Assembly (NCBI RefSeq): GCF_002150805.1
Contig: NZ_MTBA01000005.1
Location: 1-62,328 of the forward strand
Source: Oceanospirillum sanctuarii
GTDB lineage: Bacteria > Pseudomonadota > Gammaproteobacteria > Pseudomonadales > Halomonadaceae
Direction: 5' to 3'
Length of the DNA: 62,328 bases
Shown here piece after piece: positions 48,391 through 55,533 of this stretch. Positions within the stretch are counted from its first letter, which is position 1; each line of letters opens with the position of its first letter. Below the pieces are notes generated by a model. That model made no database searches. It was given only the letters and a program-made list of their open reading frames with translations, and had not been told where the DNA came from. A program made the position numbers and the translations under genes.

Positions 48391-49131
48391 ATGAGTCTTA
48401 ATTTTGCGGTGATCTACCGACCTTATGATGACCCGGAACAGCCTCTGATCTGGTTTCCACTGGAAGCTTCCCTTGCGGATCAGGGATTTCGGAATGCGTT
48501 GCAGGGTGGGTTTGATAGTTTTCAACAGCATCTGGCTCAGAAAGCTGGTACAGCAGGTGATCTGCCGATTAATCTTTATCTGTTTCTTGCGGATGAGCTG
48601 GTGAGCTTTCATCAGGTCGACGTACCGGAAGGAGTAAAGCGCAATCTTAATAAACTCCTGCCTGTATTGATGGAAGAGCAGCTGGCACAGGATATCGAAC
48701 AGGTGGCGGTACATTATGTCGAGCAAGCTGTCGGTGATGAAGATGCTGTAGTAAGCAACGCCGCTGCCTGGGATCGTGACAGTTTCCAAAGCCTGATTCA
48801 GCAGTTGAAAAATCCCGCCGAGGCCGGGAGGGCTGGAAATATCCGAATCAAAGCCTGCTTACCGGTTTCTGCTTGTGAGGGCTTGAGTGACCTTTCTGCA
48901 GCAGAGCCGCGCCCTGAGTTCTGGCAGCAGATTCCCAGAGTACCTGTAGCCGATCAGCTTCAGCTATCAGTCAGCGAAGCCCCTGATCAGCTGGCGCTGC
49001 GTCTTGAAGGTCATCGTTGGAATCTGGTGACGCCGGAACAGAATGAGATCAGCCCGCTATTTGGTGTTTTTGCCGTGGGGCTTTTGGCGGCGGGGCTGTA
49101 TCTGCTGAACCAATGGCTATCGGTGTTCTGA
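48391..49131 (+). CDS. gspL: Type II secretion system protein L, lacking the periplasmic domain
   Basis: 246-residue GspL. The cytoplasmic actin-like domain that binds GspE is present, with LLPVLMEEQLAQDIEQVAVHYV matching the family core. One TM helix (about residues 221-243) follows. The chain then stops within a few residues of the membrane, so the ferredoxin-like periplasmic domain that brings usual GspL to about 380-400 residues is missing. The next 120 bp hold only repeats and a terminator, so no frameshifted remainder follows. It lies 70 bp after gspK and is last in the operon. Confidence 0.82.
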   Translation: MSLNFAVIYRPYDDPEQPLIWFPLEASLADQGFRNALQGGFDSFQQHLAQKAGTAGDLPINLYLFLADELVSFHQVDVPEGVKRNLNKLLPVLMEEQLAQDIEQVAVHYVEQAVGDEDAVVSNAAAWDRDSFQSLIQQLKNPAEAGRAGNIRIKACLPVSACEGLSDLSAAEPRPEFWQQIPRVPVADQLQLSVSEAPDQLALRLEGHRWNLVTPEQNEISPLFGVFAVGLLAAGLYLLNQWLSVF

Positions 49132-49148
49132 GCAATTTATCGCTCTGC

Positions 49149-49188
49149 CAATCCCAATCCCAATCCCAATCTCAATCCTCATCCCAAT
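49149..49188 (+). repeat. CAATCC hexanucleotide repeat array after gspL
   Basis: Six consecutive CAATCC-type units plus four bases, with two single-base variants (CAATCT, TCATCC). It begins 18 bp after the gspL stop codon and runs up to the downstream terminator. Such arrays are prone to slippage. Confidence 0.9.
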
Positions 49189-49227
49189 AAAAAACAAGCC
49201 CCGTCAGGCAACTGAACGGGGCTTGTT
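49186..49227 (-). terminator. Terminator of the flagellin-tail protein gene (and gsp operon end)
   Basis: AACAAGCCCCGT/ACGGGGCTTGTT stem (49193-49204 and 49216-49227). On the minus strand it is followed by TTTTTTATT, so it is a classical terminator for the minus-strand gene; for gsp transcripts it is only a hairpin with no T run. Confidence 0.88.
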
Positions 49228-49254
49228 CGATTAGGACTATCGGTAAAAGGCTGT

Positions 49255-49716
49255 TTAAAGCAGTGAAGCAATAGCCTGCTGAGGAGCTGTGTTCGCCTGT
49301 GCCATTACCGTTGTCGTTGGCTGTTCGCTCATCTGCTTACCGGTGCTGGCAGCAAGGTCTGCGGCAAATTCAGCATCCTGAATTTTGCTCTGAGCCGGAA
49401 TCTCTTTTTGCGCATTCTTCAGTGCGTTTTGCGCTTCTGCAGAGATATCAACTACCGCTGAAGGCGCTTTTTCAGGGCCTGTCGGAATAATGTCGTTCAG
49501 GCTTTGAAGTTTGGACGGCCCTTCAACACGGCTGGTGGATGACAGCCCAAGGTCGTTGGGAGTTCCGGTGCGCTGATTGGTATCTGCAACGACAGAGGAT
49601 TCCCTGTTGGGGCGTGTCTGAACTTCAGAGGCACGAAATTCGTTTTGTTTGTTGGAATCCAGGTTTCGAGGGGTAAAAACCGCAGTAATGGTGGTGTTGG
49701 ATGTCACGATCGGCAT
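49255..49716 (-). CDS. Hypothetical protein with flagellin-like C-terminal tail
   Basis: 153-residue protein with no TM or signal peptide. Most of it is low-complexity, hydrophilic and Thr/Asn/Ser-rich. The last 18 residues (TVMAQANTAPQQAIASLL) closely resemble the flagellin D0 C-terminus (pattern VLAQANQxPQxxLSLL). A helix-forming stretch with DISAEAQNALKNAQKE lies in the middle. No flagellar gene is nearby. It could be exported by or interact with the flagellar apparatus, but that is inference from one short motif. Its gene is flanked by its own terminator and is convergent to gspL. Confidence 0.75.
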   Translation of the reverse strand: MPIVTSNTTITAVFTPRNLDSNKQNEFRASEVQTRPNRESSVVADTNQRTGTPNDLGLSSTSRVEGPSKLQSLNDIIPTGPEKAPSAVVDISAEAQNALKNAQKEIPAQSKIQDAEFAADLAASTGKQMSEQPTTTVMAQANTAPQQAIASLL

Positions 49717-49981
49717 AACGCTACCCTGATTCTGTTCCGAAGATAGATGTATTTTATTAGTGCTTTATTCCGTGATCAAGGTTGTTGTAACTCAATGTTG
49801 TCTTTTGTAAGTTTTGGGCGGCATTAAAAGTAAAGCTTACAATTTCCCCGATTCTTACAATTCATACTTGTCTGGTACAAAAAGCAGATCTTTCTATACT
49901 GAGGTTAAAGAGTATTCTGTCGGTCGCTTATTAGCAGGCATAACATAGCCTCAGGTAAGTGACCGATAATGATCAGGAAAT

Positions 49982-51481
49982 ATGCCCGCAAAGGATTTGC
50001 ACAACAAGATTGGAGTGTGTGTGGATCACTTGCGGCGTCAATTCAGTTCAGAAGCATTCAACCCTCCGGCGCTGACACCAAGTCTGGTGCAGCTGCTGAT
50101 CTTTATTCTGATTCCAATCTTTGCTTTGTCCTTGTTGGGGATTTTTTCCCGTCCGGTGGGTTCACTGGCATCGGTCTGGCCGGCGAATGCTTTACTGCTG
50201 GGGATAATGGCGCGCCAACCAGGTTTTACCCGACCAGCGGGCTGGCTTGCCGCCTTCTCAGGATATCTTCTGGCGGATTGGATAACCGGTTCTAGTTGGG
50301 ATAAAAACCTGCTGCTAAACCTTGGTAATCTTTTAGGTGTAGCAGGTGGTCTGGCTCTGGTTCGGTTGCTGCCCGGCGGCTTGTTTCCCATCACCCAGAA
50401 ACTTGGAATTTTGCGTCTGATCGGCGTTGCCCTTATCGCATCACTCTCGGCATCTATCGCGGGGATTTTTGTTTATCCCTACTTCTGGAATGGTACACCG
50501 CTTGAAGGGGCAATCTTCTGGAGTGTCTCAGAATTCGTCAACTATATCGCTTTTCTGCCGTTGGTGCTGACAGCTCCTGGCTCAATGCAGGAGTTTCGAA
50601 GCTCCTATCGTAATCGCCGTCAGGCTGATCATTCTATGCTCTATGATCTGCTGCCCTTTATTGCTTTCGTGCTGCTTTGTATTCTGGTTTCAGTTGTGGA
50701 TGGCCCCGGGTCTCTGGCAATTCCTATTGTGGCGCTGCTCTGGTGTGGCCTGACGTACAGTTTGTTTACCACAGCTGTTCTGACGCTGATCTACTGCTTC
50801 TGGACACTCTTGTTTGTGGCACAGGGTTATATCTCTGCCTATGCCCATCTGGTGTCGTGGGATAATCTGATGTCCCTTCGTCTCAGTGTCTCCATGATTG
50901 CACTGGCACCGCTGATGAATGCCATTATGGCTCATAAGCGCCTACAGCAGATCGACAAGCTCACCTATCTGGCATCCCACGATGGTCTCACCGGAGCCTT
51001 AAACCGGGGTGGGTTTTACAAAGCAATCAGTGATCAGGTACGCCGGAAGAAGCCTCACAGTTTTGCTTTTATGATGATAGATCTGGATCACTTTAAGCAG
51101 ATCAACGATACCCGTGGCCATGCTGCAGGAGACAAGGTACTGGCAACTTTCGTGAGCAGGGTGCAGGAGAAGCTGCCATCAAACGCGATATTAGGGCGTT
51201 TAGGGGGGGAGGAGTTTGCCGTTTTACTCTGGAATCTTCCGGTAAGTGACTATCATCGCTGTGCAGAGGCGATCAGGTATTCTCTTGAGGAAGAGATCAA
51301 ACTTGATCTGAACTCTGACGCCAGTGTCAAAGCGTCGGTCAGTATCGGCATGATCCATGGTTCACTTGATGAGGAGTCCAATTGCGACTTCGAACTGATC
51401 ACTGGAGAAGCGGACCGTGCCCTCTATCAGGCTAAAGAGCAGGGACGAAACTGTGTAGTAGAGGTTTCCTGCTCTTTCTAA
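49982..51481 (+). CDS. Diguanylate cyclase with MASE1-like membrane sensor domain
   Basis: 499-residue membrane protein. Residues 35-310 hold eight or more hydrophobic helices with VGSLASVWPANALLLG, which resembles MASE1 sensor regions. A GGDEF domain occupies about 330-495, with LTYLASHDGLTGALNR, MMIDLDHFKQINDTRGHAAGD and the active-site loop RLGGEEFAVLL. No RxxD inhibitory site precedes the loop (PSNA there). It should make c-di-GMP in response to an unknown signal. The ATG at 49982 is used; a GTG at residue 14 with GGAG upstream is an alternative. The stop overlaps the convergent gene by 4 bp. Confidence 0.88.
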   Translation: MPAKDLHNKIGVCVDHLRRQFSSEAFNPPALTPSLVQLLIFILIPIFALSLLGIFSRPVGSLASVWPANALLLGIMARQPGFTRPAGWLAAFSGYLLADWITGSSWDKNLLLNLGNLLGVAGGLALVRLLPGGLFPITQKLGILRLIGVALIASLSASIAGIFVYPYFWNGTPLEGAIFWSVSEFVNYIAFLPLVLTAPGSMQEFRSSYRNRRQADHSMLYDLLPFIAFVLLCILVSVVDGPGSLAIPIVALLWCGLTYSLFTTAVLTLIYCFWTLLFVAQGYISAYAHLVSWDNLMSLRLSVSMIALAPLMNAIMAHKRLQQIDKLTYLASHDGLTGALNRGGFYKAISDQVRRKKPHSFAFMMIDLDHFKQINDTRGHAAGDKVLATFVSRVQEKLPSNAILGRLGGEEFAVLLWNLPVSDYHRCAEAIRYSLEEEIKLDLNSDASVKASVSIGMIHGSLDEESNCDFELITGEADRALYQAKEQGRNCVVEVSCSF

Positions 51482-52179
51482 TAACAGTCTGCTTGCAGAA
51501 GAGTAACCATCTCCTGCAGCCAGCTCATTTTCTGATCTTTTCGGTAGGGGCTGGCAAAGCGGTACCAGGGATATTCCAGTGCCAGTCCGACCGGTTTGCG
51601 CCGTTTAACCAATTTCAGAAATGCTTCTGCATCAGCCTGCTGAACCGGATTACTGCCCCAGGCAAGGATCAACTGATCTGCTTTTAACAACCGTTTCAGT
51701 TCCTTTTCCCGGCTTGGGTGAAGCAGGCTATGGGGGATAGCTTCAGCTTGGCTATCGTCATTCAGCTCACGATATAGACGGGCGAAAGAATCACTATTGG
51801 CATCACAAAGATCAGACAGGTTGATCAGGCGAAGTCGTGCCCAGCCCATCTGACGCATTAAGCGCATCAGCTGATACTGAGTATTATCCGGCTTAAGGGT
51901 CTTCAGATGGGTGTCGCGCAGCGACAGCTGAGCAGCATTTGTTATCAGAGGAAGACTGGTTTCTTCAACGGAGTCAGCAAAGCGAATACTGCCGGGATTC
52001 ATCAGTACGGCAACGGCATCCGGCTGAGTGTTATGACCTGTTGCACCTTTCAGGCTGATTTCCACCCGCCGGCGGCAGATAAGGGAATTTTCTTCATCCT
52101 GAGTCAGGCGGTAAAACTCACCTTTAATCTCAAAATCATTTTTCAGACTGTCGGCATATTCAAATTCTATTTTGGCCAT
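51478..52179 (-). CDS. DUF1643-like protein
   Basis: 233-residue soluble protein with the DUF1643 layout: VAVLMNPGSIRF near the start, NTQYQLMRLMRQMGWARLRLINLSDLCD in the middle, and LILAWGSNP near the end. The function of that family is unknown. It is convergent with the MASE1 diguanylate cyclase, with overlapping stop codons. I identified it by pattern only. Confidence 0.6.
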   Translation of the reverse strand: MAKIEFEYADSLKNDFEIKGEFYRLTQDEENSLICRRRVEISLKGATGHNTQPDAVAVLMNPGSIRFADSVEETSLPLITNAAQLSLRDTHLKTLKPDNTQYQLMRLMRQMGWARLRLINLSDLCDANSDSFARLYRELNDDSQAEAIPHSLLHPSREKELKRLLKADQLILAWGSNPVQQADAEAFLKLVKRRKPVGLALEYPWYRFASPYRKDQKMSWLQEMVTLLQADCY

Positions 52180-52357
52180 AAAAACTGTCGGCTGGCGCTA
52201 CTTTCCGGATGTTGATTGGCAGTACAATAAAGCTATAAAAAGAGCGTTAAAACGCTGAAAGGGCATGGATTGTAACCCTTATCGGAGATCTTTGCGTTAT
52301 CCGACCGGAAACACTCCTGCCCACCATCCAGCGACCCTGTAAGAGAAGGACAGCCTG

Positions 52358-53695
52358 TTGAACAACCTGAAAATCAGAGATATTGCCCAGAAAAACGTCA
52401 TTAAGATTGCGGATACGTGCTCAATTCAGAGTGCAATCGATCTGATGTATCAGGAAAACCACCGGAATATCATTGTTACCTCAGACAACGAGTACCACCG
52501 ATTTGGCCTTTTGACCGCCAACGACCTGATCCGGCTGCGTTTAGCAAAAATCGATTTTAGCCTGCCGATCAACACCATTAAATATGATCGCCTGTTTGCG
52601 GTGAGCGAAGAGGCACTGCTGTCGGATATTCTCGATGAGGTCAGTCACGATATCGAATGTCTCTGTGTTACCGATGAAAACGACAGTCTGAGCGGTGTGG
52701 TTTTTTACACTGAAATTATCTCCAGCGTTGATCCTCAGCTGCTGCTGGAGAAGCGCTCCATCGGTGAGATTATCCATAGTCAGCACTTAAAGTGTGCTCA
52801 GGCGACTGATGCTGCTATCGATGTGATCGGACTGATGGATCACATGCTGAATGATTGCGTGATGATTTTTGATGTGGCGGAGCCCGTCGGCATTATCACC
52901 ACCAAAGAGGTGGTTCGACTGTTTGGTGAGGGCAAAGATCTTCAGCTGCCGGTTTCCAGTTATATGAGTTCGCCTATCGAAACAATTGCCTACGATGCCT
53001 CCATCAAAGAAGCGCTGGATTTTATTCAGGCCCGTCAGTTTAAGCGTCTGATTGTGGAAGATCATGAAGGCATGATCGTGGGGCAGATTACTCAGGGTGA
53101 ACTTATCTCCCGTATCTATACCCGTTGGTCGGAGCTGGTGCGCCACAACGATGCCCGTCTGAAAGAGATGAATCGTGCCCTTAAGGTTCGCGCCACCAAG
53201 TTTGAAGAGCTGTCCGTGGTGGATCATCTGACCGGTGTTTATAACAGGGTCAAGTTTGAGCTGGAACTGCAGAAAGAGATCGACCGGGTGCGTCGCTACA
53301 AGTCTCAGTCGTTTTCCATCATCTTTTTCGATGTTGATCACTTCAAAAAGGTGAACGATACCTACGGCCACGCTGCCGGTGATCTGGTGCTGCAGAAGAT
53401 CAGTCACTGTATCAGCAAGCAGATGCGTATTACCGATATTTTCGCCCGCTGGGGCGGGGAAGAGTTTGTTGCTATTCTGCCTTCGACTGCGCTTGAAGAT
53501 TCAATCACCGTCGCGGATAAGCTGAGATCCAGTATCAGTGAACTGGTGTTAAATGAGGTTGGTCATGCCACCTGTAGCTTTGGAGTCGCGGAGTATCGTC
53601 CTGAAGATACCTTCCACTCCATTATCCTGCGAGCGGACAAAGCTATGTATCAGGCGAAGGCCAATGGTCGCAACCGGGTCGAAATCGCCGAATAG
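52358..53695 (+). CDS. Diguanylate cyclase with four CBS motifs
   Basis: 445-residue cytoplasmic protein. Four CBS motifs (two Bateman modules, about residues 1-60, 65-125, 133-192 and 197-255) precede a short coiled coil and a GGDEF domain (about 280-440). The catalytic loop is RWGGEEF, and an inhibitory RxxD (RITD) lies five residues upstream, so product inhibition is expected. CBS pairs commonly bind adenine nucleotides, so the enzyme may couple c-di-GMP synthesis to energy state (inference). The start is TTG with AAGGA about 7 nt upstream. It ends at a strong terminator. Confidence 0.88.
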   Translation: MNNLKIRDIAQKNVIKIADTCSIQSAIDLMYQENHRNIIVTSDNEYHRFGLLTANDLIRLRLAKIDFSLPINTIKYDRLFAVSEEALLSDILDEVSHDIECLCVTDENDSLSGVVFYTEIISSVDPQLLLEKRSIGEIIHSQHLKCAQATDAAIDVIGLMDHMLNDCVMIFDVAEPVGIITTKEVVRLFGEGKDLQLPVSSYMSSPIETIAYDASIKEALDFIQARQFKRLIVEDHEGMIVGQITQGELISRIYTRWSELVRHNDARLKEMNRALKVRATKFEELSVVDHLTGVYNRVKFELELQKEIDRVRRYKSQSFSIIFFDVDHFKKVNDTYGHAAGDLVLQKISHCISKQMRITDIFARWGGEEFVAILPSTALEDSITVADKLRSSISELVLNEVGHATCSFGVAEYRPEDTFHSIILRADKAMYQAKANGRNRVEIAE

Positions 53696-53714
53696 GTTGA
53701 AATAACCGATCTGA

Positions 53715-53756
53715 AACGGCCTCTGTCACTCATGGTGAAGTGACAGAGGCCGTTTT
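53715..53756. terminator. Terminator between the CBS-GGDEF gene and the EamA gene
   Basis: A 16-bp stem (AACGGCCTCTGTCACT and its complement AGTGACAGAGGCCGTT) closes an 8-nt loop, followed by TTTTGTTTTG. It separates two convergent genes. Confidence 0.9.
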
Positions 53757-53816
53757 GTTTTGCTTGGTTTATTTTTCAGAACTCAAGCAACAGGAAACGA
53801 ACAGCAGAAATTGAAC

Positions 53817-54740
53817 TTAGCTGGCAGCTCCTAATACCTGTGCTTTAAAACGCAGTTTCCAGTCAAATTTCACCGCACAGACCGCGAGCAGAATCAGCAC
53901 CACACCCACTCCCTGAGCCAGCGTTATTGCATGATCGAAAGCGGCATAATCCACAAACAGCGCGACCACAGGATAGATGAAAGAGAGAATCGCAATCAGC
54001 GAGGTACTCAGGCGCTGGAAGGCATCGTACATAATCACATACATAAAGCCGGTATTGATCAGACCCAGAAAGGCCAGATAACCCCAGGCAGGTAGTTCTG
54101 TCGGCAGATCACCAAACTCCACAAAAGGCAGCAGGAATGCACCGCCTAACAGCACCTGTACAAAGGCGATCACCCCGGAAGGAATATCGCTGACTTTCTT
54201 GGTCAGCAGAGTCGTGATGGTGTACAACAAGGCCGAGCCCAGTGCCAATAGCAGGCCTGTCATGACAGATTCTGTGGCGGACTGGCCGTCAAACAGCGCC
54301 GTCAGCTGAGTTGAATCCAGACCCACCACCAGCCATAAGCCACCTAAAGCTACCGCCAGCCAAAACAGAATATGCAGCCCCGGCAGCTGACGAGCCAGCA
54401 GAGCACCGGCAATCACCAGCATAATAGGCTGCAGATGATAAGCGATGGTCGCGATAGAGAAGGGGATATGATCGAAGGAGGCAAACAGCAGCACCCAGTT
54501 ACCCACTAAGGTGATACCGCCTGCGATAATCAATCCCAGCACTTTCAGATCGAACTGTTCCCGACGGAACTGACCGTTTAAAGCGATATAGCCCCCCAGA
54601 AATAGCGCGCCGATCAGGCAGCGAAAAAACACCACATTCCAGAACGACTGACCTGACTCGATCACAAAAAAACCTATGGTGCCGGAGAGCACCATTGCGG
54701 TGACCATCTCCAGCGTGCCTTTTTTATCAGATTGCATCAT
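53817..54740 (-). CDS. EamA/DMT-family transporter
   Basis: 307-residue inner-membrane transporter with ten predicted TM helices, arranged as two EamA repeats (about residues 10-135 and 160-290). FFRCLIGALFL and LQPIMLVIAGALL are typical of the first repeat, and VALFVDYAAFDHAITLAQGVGVVLILLAV of the second. Such proteins export amino acids or other metabolites. A divergent Lrp/AsnC regulator lies 115 bp away, a pairing common for amino-acid exporters. The two start ATGs are adjacent. Confidence 0.88.
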   Translation of the reverse strand: MMQSDKKGTLEMVTAMVLSGTIGFFVIESGQSFWNVVFFRCLIGALFLGGYIALNGQFRREQFDLKVLGLIIAGGITLVGNWVLLFASFDHIPFSIATIAYHLQPIMLVIAGALLARQLPGLHILFWLAVALGGLWLVVGLDSTQLTALFDGQSATESVMTGLLLALGSALLYTITTLLTKKVSDIPSGVIAFVQVLLGGAFLLPFVEFGDLPTELPAWGYLAFLGLINTGFMYVIMYDAFQRLSTSLIAILSFIYPVVALFVDYAAFDHAITLAQGVGVVLILLAVCAVKFDWKLRFKAQVLGAAS

Positions 54741-54855
54741 TTCTTAAATCCTTTGCTAACCGTTTTGATTAGACATAGATTAATAGTCACTGAGCCAGAC
54801 TCTAATGGCAAAAATAAGGCTGTGAAAGCTTCGGGCTTTAAAAAAGAGAGAGAAA

Positions 54856-55335
54856 ATGCGGAAAATCCTTAAAAACGAAAATTGGTCTCCGGATGCCATC
54901 GACAGCCGCCTGCTGGCGCTGCTGGATGACAATGCCCGCATCTCCGTCGCAGAGATGGCGCGAGCGGTGAATATGTCCTCGCCCAGCATTAACGAACGTC
55001 TGAAACGGATGGAAGAGCTGGGCGTGATCAACAAATACACCCTGGAACTTGATCCGGAAAGTCTTGGCTACCCGCTAACGGCGCTGGTACGTATGCGCCA
55101 GTACCCCGGCAAACTCAAACAGCTTGAAGCCCTGATCGCGGATATCCCCGAGATTATCGAATGTGACAAAGTTACTGGCGAGGACTGCTTCTATGCCCGT
55201 ATCTGCTTCCAGAGCATGCCGCAGTTGGATGATATTCTCGATCAGGTCTCCGCGCTGGCAGATACCAATACCTCTATCGTCAAATCCACACCGGTGAAAC
55301 GCCGCAACGTGCCTTATGGGTTTAAGCGGGATTGA
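54856..55335 (+). CDS. Lrp/AsnC family transcriptional regulator
   Basis: 159-residue feast/famine regulator. The N-terminal helix-turn-helix reads DAIDSRLLALLDDNARISVAEMARAVNMSSPSINERLKRMEELGVI. The C-terminal RAM ligand domain follows (about residues 70-150), with ECDKVTGEDCFYARI at the usual ligand-binding loop. It probably controls the divergent EamA transporter in response to an amino acid. Confidence 0.92.
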   Translation: MRKILKNENWSPDAIDSRLLALLDDNARISVAEMARAVNMSSPSINERLKRMEELGVINKYTLELDPESLGYPLTALVRMRQYPGKLKQLEALIADIPEIIECDKVTGEDCFYARICFQSMPQLDDILDQVSALADTNTSIVKSTPVKRRNVPYGFKRD

Positions 55336-55344
55336 GTTGTAGTG

Positions 55345-55382
55345 GCTCGACACTCCCGCGCGGAGCATAGGAGCGAGTCGTG
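55345..55382. repeat. REP-like palindromic element, copy 1 (degenerate)
   Basis: CACTCCCGCGCGGAGCATAG followed by GAGCGAGTCG: an imperfect version of the CCCACGC-GGAGC-TGGGAACGAG element found 130 bp downstream, in the same orientation. Confidence 0.65.
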
Positions 55383-55417
55383 CGATTGTACCCGGCTTAA
55401 TACACCACACAGCAACT

Positions 55418-55443
55418 GGTTCCCACGCTCTGCGTGGTAACCC
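55418..55443. repeat. REP-like palindromic element, copy 2 (inverted)
   Basis: GGTTCCCACGCTCTGCGTGG is a hairpin with core CCACGC-TCT-GCGTGG. It is the opposite orientation of the neighbouring copies, with the shared GTTCCCACGCTC core. Confidence 0.75.
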
Positions 55444-55481
55444 ACCGTTTTTAACTCAATCTGAAGTATTGCAAGCACGAT

Positions 55482-55521
55482 GCCTTGGAATGCATTCCCA
55501 CGCGGAGCATGGGAACGAGCC
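55482..55521. repeat. REP-like palindromic element, copy 3
   Basis: The best copy: GCATTCCCACGCGGAGCATG then GGAACGAGCC. Similar elements occur in many gammaproteobacterial intergenic regions. It lies 13 bp from the hrpB stop codon. Confidence 0.8.
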
Positions 55522-55533
55522 TTTACTGTTGCT

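Noticed and set aside
49717-49800. Sigma28 flagellar promoter upstream of the flagellin-tail gene
   Set aside because: A TAAAG box is present on the minus strand, but the expected GCCGATAA at the right spacing is not; only three of eight positions match.
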